From: Chitinophagaceae bacterium UBA1931
GTDB lineage: Bacteria > Bacteroidota > Bacteroidia > Chitinophagales > Chitinophagaceae
DNA: 64,000 nt
Direction: 5' to 3'
Assembly (NCBI GenBank): GCA_002337125.1
Contig: DDFJ01000004.1
Span: forward strand, 2,762,134 to 2,826,133
The translations under genes and the position numbers were made by a program. Positions 55,207 to 63,126 of the stretch are shown here, piece by piece. Numbering within the stretch: the stretch's first letter is position 1; the number at the start of each line of letters is the position of its first letter. The notes under the pieces were generated by a model that was given only the letters and a program-made list of their open reading frames with translations, did not search any database and was not told the origin of the DNA.

Positions 55207-56268
55207 ATGCTGGATAAATTAGAAGCAATAAAAGCAAGGTTTGATGAAGTTGGTGTAGCACTTACCAACCCTGAAATTGTTGGCAACAACCAGAAGTTTT
55301 CTTCGCTGAGTAAAGAATACCGCAGCCTGGAAAAAGTTGTGCTTGCTCAAAAGGAATACCTGGAAGTGCTGAATGATGTTGAAAGCTACCGGGAAGCGTT
55401 AAATGGCAGCGATGAAGAACTCCGTGAACTTGCAAAAGAGGAATTGCCTTTACTGGAAGAAAAGAAAGAAAAACTGGAGAAACATATACGTCAGCTGCTG
55501 ATTCCGAAAGATCCGCAGGATGATAAGAATGTGATCATGGAAGTTCGTGCCGGCACAGGTGGCGATGAAGCCAGTTTGTTTGCGGGCGACCTGCTGCGTA
55601 TGTATATTAAGTTTTGCGAACGCCGTGGCTGGAAAACATCCATCCTCAGCGAAAGTGAAGGAACAGTTGGTGGTTATAAAGAGGTGCAGCTTGAGGTTAC
55701 AGGCGATGATGTATATGGTACACTAAAGTTTGAAAGTGGTGTGCATCGTGTTCAGCGTGTACCTCAAACTGAAACAAGCGGCCGTGTACACACCAGTGCT
55801 GCAACCGTTGCTGTTATGCCAGAAGCAGAGGAGATTGATTTTGAGTTAAGAGACAGTGACGTAAAAATGGAAACAGCACGAAGCGGTGGCGCAGGTGGAC
55901 AGAATGTAAATAAGGTTGAAACCAAAGTAATGCTTACGCATTTACCTACAGGTACAGTTGTAGTTTGCCAAACAGAACGTACACAGCTTGCTAACAGGGA
56001 AAAAGCTATGCAGATGTTACGTACACGTTTATATGAAGAACAGGTGCGTAAACAGGAAGAGGAGATTGCACGCCAACGTAAAAGCCTGGTGAGCACTGGT
56101 GATCGCTCAGCAAAAATCAGAACATATAACTTTCCGCAGGGTCGTGTAACCGACCATCGTATAGGACTCACACTTTATAACCTCGATGCAGTACTCAATG
56201 GAGAGATTGAAGAGCTGATAGATGCGCTTCAATTTGCTGAAAATGCTGAGAAATTAACCCAGCAATAA
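55207..56268 (+). CDS. prfA: Peptide chain release factor 1
   Basis: RF1 releases the finished peptide at UAA and UAG codons. The 353-residue protein has helical domain 1, then AGTGGDEASLFAGDLLRMY, the codon-recognition PxT motif as PQT (about residues 186-188 in RVPQTETSGRVHTSAATV) and the catalytic GGQ at about 230-232 in GGAGGQNVNKVETKV. The block TYNFPQGRVTDHRIGLTLYNLD is typical of RF1. The ATG at 55207 (MLDKLEAI) is chosen; an upstream TTG at 55189 adds six glycine-rich residues with no family match. Confidence 0.94.
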   Translation: MLDKLEAIKARFDEVGVALTNPEIVGNNQKFSSLSKEYRSLEKVVLAQKEYLEVLNDVESYREALNGSDEELRELAKEELPLLEEKKEKLEKHIRQLLIPKDPQDDKNVIMEVRAGTGGDEASLFAGDLLRMYIKFCERRGWKTSILSESEGTVGGYKEVQLEVTGDDVYGTLKFESGVHRVQRVPQTETSGRVHTSAATVAVMPEAEEIDFELRDSDVKMETARSGGAGGQNVNKVETKVMLTHLPTGTVVVCQTERTQLANREKAMQMLRTRLYEEQVRKQEEEIARQRKSLVSTGDRSAKIRTYNFPQGRVTDHRIGLTLYNLDAVLNGEIEELIDALQFAENAEKLTQQ

Positions 56269-56290
56269 ATAAAACACTTATCCTTTTTGG

Positions 56291-56380
56291 AAACTATATT
56301 GAGAGGATTTAGAATAATGCAACCATTTTTGAAATAATTGGCTCAAAAATTGTTTCATTAAGATTCTGTCAATATAGTTT
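56291..56380. repeat. Approximately 90-bp imperfect palindrome
   Basis: The ends are an exact 12-bp inverted repeat, AAACTATATTGA (56291-56302) and TCAATATAGTTT (56369-56380). Inside, ATTTTTGA (56325-56332) pairs with TCAAAAAT (56343-56350), and the intervening arms are partly complementary. It lies between prfA and the metzincin gene. It could be a small non-autonomous repeat or a structured 5' region; no flanking target duplication was recognised. Confidence 0.6.
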
Positions 56381-56470
56381 TGTTCTTGAAAAGCCGAAGT
56401 AGTTGAACAGGTTGGTCGGAAGCTGGCGGTTCTCTTACTTCAATAATTCAAATCCTAAAGTCCAATATCA

Positions 56471-57433
56471 ATGAAAAGGGTATTCCTCTATGCAATTGTA
56501 CTGCTTGCAGCCGTATCATGTAAAAAGCAAGATTCTTTACAAACTGAATCAACTAATCCTCAAACAAGTCTTAATCAAAAACAGCCTAAACTGGAAACTT
56601 GTGATTTTCTTAAAGGAAATTACAATGGTGTTAGAAGAGGCGAATTAAATGACCTTTCAACTCTTGGCTTAAGAGGAAAAGATACAGACAAAGATGGTAT
56701 TGTTGACACTAAAGACAACTGTCCTTTGACTTATAATCCCGATCAAAAGGATTCTAATAACAATGGAGTTGGTGATGCTTGTGAAAAAACCACTACCACT
56801 ACTACCGACTCAACAAAAACAGCAGGAACAACAACTCAAACTGTAACTTCAACATCATGGGTCGTATTCCTTGATTTTGACGGACAAACAGTAAACTCTC
56901 CATACTGGAACAGCGGTATTCCATTCGTTTGTACACCTTCAGGTTTTACAAGCGTGGAAATCGGTAATATAGTTACAGAAGTTAAAAATGATTATTCTGT
57001 ATTCCCTAATGTAGTGATCACTACCGATTCTACTGTTTACTTCTCTGTACTTCCTGCAAAAAGACAACGTATCATCATCACTGAAAATAATTCATGGTAT
57101 GCTGGCGCAGGTGGTGTTTCTTATATCGGCAGCTTTGGCTGGGGTTTAGAAATTCCAGGTTTTGTATTCTCAAAAGCTTTGGGATATAATCAAAAATATA
57201 ACTGGGAAGCTACTTCACACGAAACTGGTCATACACTTGGATTATACCATCAATCATTATACGATGCTAATTGTAATTTCCTTGCAGAATATAACCCAGG
57301 TGGTAATGGCGAAGCTCCGATCATGGGTGTATCTTACTATCAACCAATTGGCAGATGGTGGATCGGTAAAACTTCTTTAGGCTGTAATTCATTACAGGAT
57401 GATGCTAAACTTATTGCAGCTAAAGTAAAATAG
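56471..57433 (+). CDS. Metzincin-like lipoprotein with thrombospondin type 3 repeat
   Basis: This 320-residue lipoprotein has signal LLAAVSCKK (Cys17), a calcium-binding thrombospondin type 3 stretch (DTDKDGIVDTKDNCPLTYNPDQ then DSNNNGVGDACE, about residues 76-110), a Thr-rich linker, and a protease-like domain. The zinc motif HETGHTLGLYH (His250, Glu251, His254, His260) fits the HExxHxxGxxH pattern of metzincins, and MGVSYYQ further on could be the Met-turn. It is probably a surface or secreted protease. No close named family is recognised. The 28-bp repeat/hairpin unit about 220 bases downstream may end its transcript. Confidence 0.75.
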   Translation: MKRVFLYAIVLLAAVSCKKQDSLQTESTNPQTSLNQKQPKLETCDFLKGNYNGVRRGELNDLSTLGLRGKDTDKDGIVDTKDNCPLTYNPDQKDSNNNGVGDACEKTTTTTTDSTKTAGTTTQTVTSTSWVVFLDFDGQTVNSPYWNSGIPFVCTPSGFTSVEIGNIVTEVKNDYSVFPNVVITTDSTVYFSVLPAKRQRIIITENNSWYAGAGGVSYIGSFGWGLEIPGFVFSKALGYNQKYNWEATSHETGHTLGLYHQSLYDANCNFLAEYNPGGNGEAPIMGVSYYQPIGRWWIGKTSLGCNSLQDDAKLIAAKVK

Positions 57434-57650
57434 CGCATACTTTTTTAACCCTTGAATAACCTATAGACAGCAGATATTACAAAAATTGATCAGAGAAAAA
57501 AGTACAAATATTACCGGCAAGCATGGCATGGTTTTGGAAATGTGTTGAATAAGGTGGTGTAAAAGGCTTTTAGAAATCTTTAACATCCGGTGAGCAAACT
57601 AAAAAGCATGTTTAGCGTCTCATAATATATAAGTTCTTTAAAGCAGTCAA

Positions 57651-57678
57651 TTTTCTCATAAGCAGTTAGTTTTGGTTT
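57651..57678 (+). repeat. 28-bp direct repeat, copy A
   Basis: Identical to 57823-57850. It starts TTTTCTCATAAGCAG and ends TTAGTTTTGGTTT. It contains a TAGTTTTG that happens to match the Bacteroidota -7 box. A hairpin begins two bases after it. Confidence 0.9.
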
Positions 57679-57680
57679 AC

Positions 57681-57713
57681 GGTCTCCCGATTCTTCGGGA
57701 GACCCTATTTTTT
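57681..57713 (+). terminator. Hairpin A with T-run
   Basis: GGTCTCCCGA pairs with TCGGGAGACC around a TTCT loop, followed by CTATTTTTT. It is oriented for plus-strand transcripts such as that of the metzincin gene. Confidence 0.85.
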
Positions 57714-57822
57714 AAGCCGTGGATAGTGATTGGTGAGAACGTTTGCGCAAATAATTAACAAAGCATTACTTCTTTTTAAAAAAAGAAACATCGACCTTTG
57801 TTCTACAATATTAAATTCAACT

Positions 57823-57850
57823 TTTTCTCATAAGCAGTTAGTTTTGGTTT
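57823..57850 (+). repeat. 28-bp direct repeat, copy B
   Basis: Exact copy of 57651-57678; followed two bases later by a hairpin with a different stem. Confidence 0.9.
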
Positions 57851-57852
57851 CG

Positions 57853-57881
57853 ACCCCGGTTTCTACCGGGGTTTGTTTTTT
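57853..57881 (+). terminator. Hairpin B with T-run
   Basis: ACCCCGGT pairs with ACCGGGGT around a TTCT loop, then TTGTTTTTT. The stem differs from hairpin A but pairing, loop and T-run are conserved. The TAG stop of the minus-strand VanZ-like gene lies within this hairpin. Confidence 0.85.
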
Positions 57882-58246
57882 ATGAGAATCAGGAACACTC
57901 CCAATACAGCACCAGCAGCATCTGCAGCCATATCCCATACATCGAAATCCCGGCCTGTATAAAGTTGAACATATTCCATTGCTATTCCATACATAACAGA
58001 AAGAACAACAATAATCAGTAATAACTTTTTGATTGACCCGGGACGATTCTGGTAGAAAAAGAATCCCCACAGAAATGCCAATAATGCAAATAAGATGATG
58101 TGTACAATCTTGTCGAGATTGCTGACGGTTATCTTTTGTTCGTGCGGAAAAAACGAAGCAGGTGCTGCCAGTAATACAAAAACAAAAACCGACCATAATA
58201 TGGCCGGCCATTTTGTTGTAAGATATTTTTTATAATGAATCTTCAT
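57863..58246 (-). CDS. VanZ-like family membrane protein
   Basis: This 127-residue protein has about four membrane helices: WPAILWSVFVFVLLAAP, IVHIILFALLAFLWGFFF, LLLIIVVLSVMYGIAMEYVQ and ADAAGAVLGVFLIL. The conserved VanZ residues are present: DKIVHIILFALLAF, then EYVQLYTGRDFDVWDMAADAAGA. The function of VanZ-like proteins outside teicoplanin resistance is unknown. Its ATG overlaps the gcvH stop by one base (TAATG), which implies translational coupling. Its stop codon TAG lies in the loop side of hairpin B. Confidence 0.85.
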   Translation of the reverse strand: MKIHYKKYLTTKWPAILWSVFVFVLLAAPASFFPHEQKITVSNLDKIVHIILFALLAFLWGFFFYQNRPGSIKKLLLIIVVLSVMYGIAMEYVQLYTGRDFDVWDMAADAAGAVLGVFLILIKNKPR

Positions 58247-58623
58247 TATTCAACTGAAGCGGAGTATGCTGCTGCATCCATTAGAGCTTCAACATCGGCG
58301 GGGTTATTTACCGTCATCTTAATCATCCAGCCTTCGCCATACGGGTCGTTGTTAACAGCTTCTGGCTTGTCATTGAGGGCGCTGTTTACTTCTGTAACCG
58401 TGCCGGCAACAGGTAAAAACAAATCACTTACAGTTTTAACTGCTTCAACTGTACCAAAAATTTCTTCTGCATTCAGCGATTTGCCAACAGTATTAATATC
58501 AACATACACAATGTCGCCTAATTCTCTTTGGGCAAAATCAGTAATACCAATTGTTGCTACATTGCCATCCAGGCTTATCCATTCGTGGTCCTTTGTATAA
58601 CGGAGATTTTCAGGAAAATTCAT
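58246..58623 (-). CDS. gcvH: Glycine cleavage system H protein
   Basis: GcvH carries the lipoyl arm that shuttles the methylamine intermediate between the P, T and L proteins of the glycine cleavage system. The 125-residue protein has KDHEWISLDGNVATIGITDFAQRELGDIVYVD and the lipoyl-lysine block GTVEAVKTVSDL (Lys63), then NDPYGEGWMIKM. Length and motifs are normal. The other gcv genes are not in the window. It overlaps the VanZ-like gene by one base. Confidence 0.95.
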   Translation of the reverse strand: MNFPENLRYTKDHEWISLDGNVATIGITDFAQRELGDIVYVDINTVGKSLNAEEIFGTVEAVKTVSDLFLPVAGTVTEVNSALNDKPEAVNNDPYGEGWMIKMTVNNPADVEALMDAAAYSASVE

Positions 58624-58673
58624 GATCGTTTGTTTTTAATTAGAGCGCTGCTAAATTGAATGTTTTCTATGAA

Positions 58674-59336
58674 TCAGAAAAATAAAAATTTCTTTTTCAA
58701 CCTCATTTTAATGATACGGATGTCTTCTTTGGGCCTGTCGTACTGGTCCCGTTGGGAATTTGCAATCAGGTCAACCACATCCATTCCTTTAATCACTTCA
58801 CCAAAAATGGTATAATTCTGGTCAAGGTGCGGTGCACCACCAATAGTTTTATAAACTTCCCGTTGGTATGGAGGAATTTTTCTTCCACCCAATCTTTTTA
58901 CCTCAACCACATCCAGTGAACTATCGGTGTATTTCTTTCCCTGCACAATGTAAAACTGGCAACTGCTGCTTGCCTTGGCAGGGTTGTTATCCCGTGCTGC
59001 GGCCAAAACCCCTCTTTTATGAAAGAGCGACGTATCAAACTCAGCAGGGATAGTATAATTTAAGCCGCCTTCACCATATCTCTTTTCGGGAACAGATTTT
59101 TTTGTATCGGGATCTCCGGCCTGGATCATAAAATCTTTAATAACCCTGTGAAACAAAATACTGTCGTAAAAATGCTGTTTCACAAGTTTGATAAAGTTGT
59201 CCCGGTGTTTGGGTGTTTTATCGCTTAGCAACACAACAATGGTTCCTTTGCTGGTAACTATTTTTACTTTCCGCTTTTTTGCATCGGCCGAAGTAAGTAA
59301 CAGTAATAAAGTGAAAAACAGAATGAATTGTTTCAT
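58674..59336 (-). CDS. Secreted cyclophilin-type peptidyl-prolyl isomerase
   Basis: This 220-residue protein has a signal peptide (MKQFILFFTLLLLLTSADA) and a cyclophilin domain: IVTSKGTIVVLLSDKTPKHRDNFIKL, FHRVIKDFMIQAGDP, then SSCQFYIVQGKK and YTIFGEVIKGMDVVDLIA. The catalytic Arg is in FHRV and the block QFYI replaces the usual QFFI. An insertion of about 25 residues (DSSLDVVEVKRLGGRKIPPYQ) follows the core. It should speed proline isomerisation in the periplasm. The ATG at 59336 is preferred to the start at 59369 because it gives a clean signal peptide. Confidence 0.9.
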   Translation of the reverse strand: MKQFILFFTLLLLLTSADAKKRKVKIVTSKGTIVVLLSDKTPKHRDNFIKLVKQHFYDSILFHRVIKDFMIQAGDPDTKKSVPEKRYGEGGLNYTIPAEFDTSLFHKRGVLAAARDNNPAKASSSCQFYIVQGKKYTDSSLDVVEVKRLGGRKIPPYQREVYKTIGGAPHLDQNYTIFGEVIKGMDVVDLIANSQRDQYDRPKEDIRIIKMRLKKKFLFF

Positions 59337-59372
59337 CAAGTTTGATGGGTTTATTTTTATTTCAGTCAACTT

Positions 59373-59768
59373 TTAAAATCCGCTTTGCTCAAAGTACAGC
59401 AACGCATGGTCTTTAATAAAATCTTCCTGTTCTTTTAAACTCATGGCCGGCATTGCTTTGAGTTGTTTGAAATGCGGCCAACCTTCATCATCATACTTTT
59501 CAAATTCAAAATACCCGCTTTGCGATAAAAGAGAGCAAACAGCAACATGAATCAGATCCTGCTTCTGTTCCTTGGTATATTTTTCACGCACCTGACCAAA
59601 CTCCTGGATACCGATCAGGAAAAGCACGGCTTCCAGATCGGGCTTTTTGCCAAAACGTTCAACCAGTTTCTGCTCAAGGTTCATCCATCTTACAAATAAA
59701 TCGTTTCCTGCATCCATAGCCGCAAAGATAAATGGTTGCGATGTGCCAATTGCAGCAGTTATTTTCAT
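59373..59768 (-). CDS. Conserved protein of unknown function
   Basis: This 131-residue protein is cytoplasmic by appearance, with no signal peptide or membrane helix. It starts MKITAAIGTSQPFIFAAMDAG and contains a helical stretch EAVLFLIGIQEFGQVREKYTKEQKQDLIHVAVCSLLSQSGYFEF followed by GWPHFKQLKAMPAM. I recognise no named domain, but composition and codon use match the neighbours. It lies directly upstream of the cyclophilin gene, 36 bases from the preferred start, and is divergent from moxR. Confidence 0.65.
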   Translation of the reverse strand: MKITAAIGTSQPFIFAAMDAGNDLFVRWMNLEQKLVERFGKKPDLEAVLFLIGIQEFGQVREKYTKEQKQDLIHVAVCSLLSQSGYFEFEKYDDEGWPHFKQLKAMPAMSLKEQEDFIKDHALLYFEQSGF

Positions 59769-59899
59769 TGTACAAGATCATTTACAACGATCGGCCTCAT
59801 TTTTGCAAACAACCCAATGTTTTTTATACTTAACCGTTTATAAAATGATTTCCCCTGATCAAAACGGGATTGTATTTTCACAACCTAAACCGAGATTAC

Positions 59900-60901
59900 A
59901 TGTTAAAAACCGCTGAGGATATTAAAATTCTGAATGATAAAATTCAATATGCCGGTTCTTTTTTAGACAGGTTGCGTGCAGAAGTTGGTAAAGTGCTGGT
60001 TGGGCAACAATATATGGTCGACCGTTTGCTGGTAGGTTTACTCGGCAACGGACATATTCTGCTTGAAGGTGTTCCGGGCCTGGCAAAAACACTCACCATC
60101 AAAACACTTTCGCAGGCAATTAATGCAAAGTTCAGCCGTATTCAGTTTACACCTGATATGCTTCCTGCAGATGTTATTGGAACGATGATTTATAACCAGC
60201 AACGTAATGAATTCTTTGTTCGCCGTGGTCCCATCTTTGCCAATTTTGTGTTGGCCGATGAAATAAACCGGGCTCCCGCAAAAGTGCAGAGTGCCTTGCT
60301 GGAAGCCATGCAGGAGCGTCAGGTTACTATTGGAGAAAATACATACAAGCTCGAAGAGCCTTTTCTTGTACTTGCCACTCAAAACCCGTTGGAGCAGGAG
60401 GGAACTTATCCGCTTCCAGAAGCTCAGCAGGACCGTTTTATGCTGAAAGTGGTAATTGATTATCCAAAGAAAGAAGAAGAGAAACTCATCATCCGCCAGA
60501 ATACACAACAAATTTCTGCAGCATCAATCAACCCCGTTGTTTCAATCAGGGAAGTAATGGATGCAAGAGACCTTGCCCGTACAATTTATATGGATGAAAA
60601 AATTGAAAACTATATTCTTGATATTGTATTTGCTACCCGTAAACCTGAACAGGTTGGCCTGAATAATCTCAAAGCATTGGTTGCTTACGGCGGATCACCA
60701 AGAGCATCTATCAATATGGCATTGGCAGCAAAATCTGTAGCCTTTATTCATAAAAGAGGTTATGTAATTCCTGAAGATGTACGTGCTATTGCAGCTGATG
60801 TGCTTCGTCACCGTATTGGCCTTACGTATGAAGCTGAAGCAGAAAATATTTCGGTAGAAGAAATTATTAAACAGGTGTTGAATACTGTAAAAGTGCCGTA
60901 A
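59900..60901 (+). CDS. MoxR-family AAA+ ATPase
   Basis: This 333-residue ATPase has Walker A GVPGLAKT near residue 55, the block FTPDMLPADVIGT, Walker B FVLADEINRAPAKVQSALLEAMQERQVT, and sensor 1 VLATQNPLEQEGTYPLPEAQQDRFML. MoxR proteins act as chaperones with VWA-domain partners. Here it is the first gene of a MoxR-DUF58-BatD-like-BatA set, interrupted by an S23-type gene. The ATG at 59900 (MLKTAEDI) is preferred over a TTG ten codons upstream. Confidence 0.92.
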   Translation: MLKTAEDIKILNDKIQYAGSFLDRLRAEVGKVLVGQQYMVDRLLVGLLGNGHILLEGVPGLAKTLTIKTLSQAINAKFSRIQFTPDMLPADVIGTMIYNQQRNEFFVRRGPIFANFVLADEINRAPAKVQSALLEAMQERQVTIGENTYKLEEPFLVLATQNPLEQEGTYPLPEAQQDRFMLKVVIDYPKKEEEKLIIRQNTQQISAASINPVVSIREVMDARDLARTIYMDEKIENYILDIVFATRKPEQVGLNNLKALVAYGGSPRASINMALAAKSVAFIHKRGYVIPEDVRAIAADVLRHRIGLTYEAEAENISVEEIIKQVLNTVKVP

Positions 60902-60916
60902 ATACAGGTTGATCGT

Positions 60917-61353
60917 TGATCGATGACCGTTGATCGGTTAACTTGAATTTTTAAGCTATGACAAAATACCAATCGTTAGATGTCTGGAAAGTTTCAATGG
61001 AATTAGTGAAGGAAGTGTATACTTTGACCAAAGAATATCCGAAAGAAGAAATATACAGTCTTACTTCTCAAACAAGGCGATCTGTTGTTTCTGTTCCTTC
61101 AAATATTGCAGAAGGAGTAGGCAGACAATATAAAAAGGATACACTTCAGTTCCTGCATATTGCAAGAGGTTCTTTGTATGAGTTAGAAACACAGCTGAAT
61201 ATTGCAGTAATGATTGGATTCATAACAAATGAAAGTATGCTAAAAACAACTGCATTACTTGAAAAAGCATTGCAGTTATTAAATGGCTATATTAACTATA
61301 TTGACAAGGCGAATTTAAAATAAGACTGATACTCGGTCAACGATCATCGGTCA
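60917..61353. mobile_element. Candidate insertion unit: S23 gene with imperfect terminal inverted repeats
   Basis: Bases 60917-60937 and the reverse complement of 61333-61353 match at 17 of 21 positions. The left arm is built of repeats of GTTGATCG-like units and the right arm has the related CGGTCAACGATC. They bracket the four-helix-bundle gene. The unit separates moxR from its usual DUF58 neighbour. No transposase is present, so mobility would have to be supplied in trans or be ancient. Confidence 0.5.
60958..61323 (+). CDS. Four-helix-bundle protein (S23 ribosomal intervening-sequence type)
   Basis: This 121-residue protein fits the S23/four-helix-bundle family, first described from 23S rRNA intervening sequences: YQSLDVWKVSMELVKEVYTLTKEYPKEEIYSLTSQTRRSVVSVPSNIAEGVGR, then QFLHIARGSLYELETQLNIA. 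The function is unknown. In many Bacteroidota such genes occur scattered as single units, as here. It breaks the moxR/DUF58 operon and is bracketed by imperfect inverted repeats, so it was probably inserted. Confidence 0.88.
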   Translation: MTKYQSLDVWKVSMELVKEVYTLTKEYPKEEIYSLTSQTRRSVVSVPSNIAEGVGRQYKKDTLQFLHIARGSLYELETQLNIAVMIGFITNESMLKTTALLEKALQLLNGYINYIDKANLK

Positions 61354-61363
61354 CCTGCCAGCT

Positions 61364-62236
61364 ATGCTGACTACTGAAGAAATATTAAAAAAAGTACGTG
61401 CACTTGAAATTAAAAGCAAGCGGCTCACCAATCACATGTTTACCGGTGAGTATCATTCGGCTTTTAAAGGGCAGGGTATGAGTTATAAAGAAGTACGTGA
61501 GTACCAGCCGGGCGATGATGTTCGGTTTATCGACTGGAATGTAAGTGCACGCTATGCCCATCCTTACAGTAAGGTTTTTGAAGAAGAACGGGAGCTGAGT
61601 GTTTTTTTGCTGATTGATAACAGTGCGAGTGTAAGCTTCGGAACACATCTTCAGCGTAAGAAAGACCTGATTACAGAAATAACTGCAGTGCTGGCTTTTT
61701 CTGCAGTGAATAATAACGATAAAGTAGGGGCAATTCTGTTTGGCGATAAGGTGCAGAAATTTATTGCACCCAAAAAAGCAAAGCAGCATACTTTATACAT
61801 AGTCCGGGAAATGTTTGGCAATGATGCTGTTTCAAAAAAAACCAATTATGCTGAAGCATTCAGAATGTTTAATAACCTGAACAGGCGAAGAAGTATTTGT
61901 TTCCTTGTGAGCGATTTTCTAGGCGAAGGATATGAAGATGCATTGCGTGTGGCAGCAAGAAAACATGATGTAATCGGGATTAAGATTTATGATCAGCTCG
62001 ATATGAAATTACCTGATATTGGTTTAATGCAGGTTGCTGATGCGGAAACTGGTGAACAACGTTGGATCAATACTTCCGATCAGTCAGTAAGGTTTGAATA
62101 TGAAAAAGATTTTCACCGTCACAACGATTATGTGAAAGATGTTTTTCGCAAGTCTGGCGCCGACCTGCTGCATATGCGTGCCGGTGATGATTATGTGAAA
62201 GTGTTACAGAAATTTTTTATTAACAGGAGCAGATGA
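61364..62236 (+). CDS. DUF58 domain-containing protein
   Basis: This 290-residue protein has the DUF58 core: SAFKGQGMSYKEVREYQPGDDVRFIDWNVSARYAHPYSKVFEEERELSVFLLIDNSASV. The DNSASV block is a VWA-like metal site. DUF58 proteins usually function beside a MoxR ATPase and membrane VWA proteins. Its stop overlaps the start of the next gene by four bases (ATGA). It lacks a membrane segment, so it is probably cytoplasmic. Confidence 0.9.
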   Translation: MLTTEEILKKVRALEIKSKRLTNHMFTGEYHSAFKGQGMSYKEVREYQPGDDVRFIDWNVSARYAHPYSKVFEEERELSVFLLIDNSASVSFGTHLQRKKDLITEITAVLAFSAVNNNDKVGAILFGDKVQKFIAPKKAKQHTLYIVREMFGNDAVSKKTNYAEAFRMFNNLNRRRSICFLVSDFLGEGYEDALRVAARKHDVIGIKIYDQLDMKLPDIGLMQVADAETGEQRWINTSDQSVRFEYEKDFHRHNDYVKDVFRKSGADLLHMRAGDDYVKVLQKFFINRSR

Positions 62237-63126
62237 ATAGAAAGGAACTGGTAATATGGTTGATTCTTTTGTTGAATGCTGTGGCAGTTTCTGCGCAGAT
62301 TACTCCTGTTGTTTCAAGCGATAAAGAAAAAATATTAATTGGCGAACCCCTTAAGTTAACGCTTGAACTGAAAGCCATTGAACGTAATGCTGCAATCAGG
62401 TGGGTGATTCCCGATTCAATTCCTCATTTTGAATATATCAGTTACGATACTGCTGATCTATTAAAGCGTGAAATAACCATCAGCAGTTACGACAGTGGCT
62501 CATGGTCCATCGATAATATTGCAGTAGTTGTTCCTTCAAACGTGAATGGTCAGCCGCAAATACTCAAATTTCCTCCAAAAGAAATCAGTGTTGAATACGA
62601 TACCACGGGCAACCGGTTGATGAATGATGTAAAGCCCATCATTGAAGTCAACTCACTTCAAAGCTGGATCGGTTATCTTATCGCAGCTCTTGCTTTGCTG
62701 AGTTTGATTGTGCTGATCATCCTGTTCAGGAAATGGAAGCAAAAAAAGATTCAGCAAATTGAAAAGGATGATTTACTTCCACCACTGGAAGATTTTCAAC
62801 GTACTGTAGAGAGACTGAAAAAAATGCATTGGAGTGATCAACTGCAGCAAAAACAAAATTTTACAGAACTGTCGCAGGCAGTAAAAAAATATTTTGAGCG
62901 AAAAATACATCAGCCTTTTTCAAAACTTACCACTGATGAGTTTGTGCTGGATATGAAACTCTATTTATCCAATGAGCAATCTATTACACTTGCCCAGGTT
63001 TTGCGATTAGCTGATGCTGTAAAGTTTGCCAGGTTTTTTGCTGCAGAACAGGATTGTATGAATGCTTTAAACGAAGCAACGTCAATCATCACACAAACAG
63101 ATAAACAGCTTACCAACGATGTTTAA
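62233..63126 (+). CDS. BatD-like membrane protein
   Basis: This 297-residue protein has a signal peptide ending AVSAQ, an extracytoplasmic beta-sandwich region (about residues 22-135: VSSDKEKILIGEPLKLTLEL), a membrane helix at about 140-163 (LIAALALLSLIVLIILF) and a cytoplasmic helical tail with QLQQKQNFTELSQAVKKYFERK. The layout is that of short BatD/DUF4381-like proteins of the Bat operon. It overlaps DUF58 by four bases and batA by eight. Confidence 0.78.
   Translation: MNRKELVIWLILLLNAVAVSAQITPVVSSDKEKILIGEPLKLTLELKAIERNAAIRWVIPDSIPHFEYISYDTADLLKREITISSYDSGSWSIDNIAVVVPSNVNGQPQILKFPPKEISVEYDTTGNRLMNDVKPIIEVNSLQSWIGYLIAALALLSLIVLIILFRKWKQKKIQQIEKDDLLPPLEDFQRTVERLKKMHWSDQLQQKQNFTELSQAVKKYFERKIHQPFSKLTTDEFVLDMKLYLSNEQSITLAQVLRLADAVKFARFFAAEQDCMNALNEATSIITQTDKQLTNDV

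Larger units (their letters stand above)
57434..57862. other. 429-bp gene-free region with two repeat-hairpin units
   Basis: No convincing ORF occurs here. It contains a 28-bp repeat at 57651-57678 and 57823-57850 (172 bases apart). Each is followed within 2-3 bases by a hairpin and a T-run on the plus strand. The remaining sequence is AT-rich with no tRNA-like or known structured RNA recognised. Confidence 0.8.

Noticed and set aside
57667..57674. The 28-bp repeat as a duplicated promoter (TAGTTTTG)
   Set aside because: It matches the -7 box, but no TTTG lies 17-23 bases upstream in either copy, and a terminator follows at once, leaving almost no transcript.
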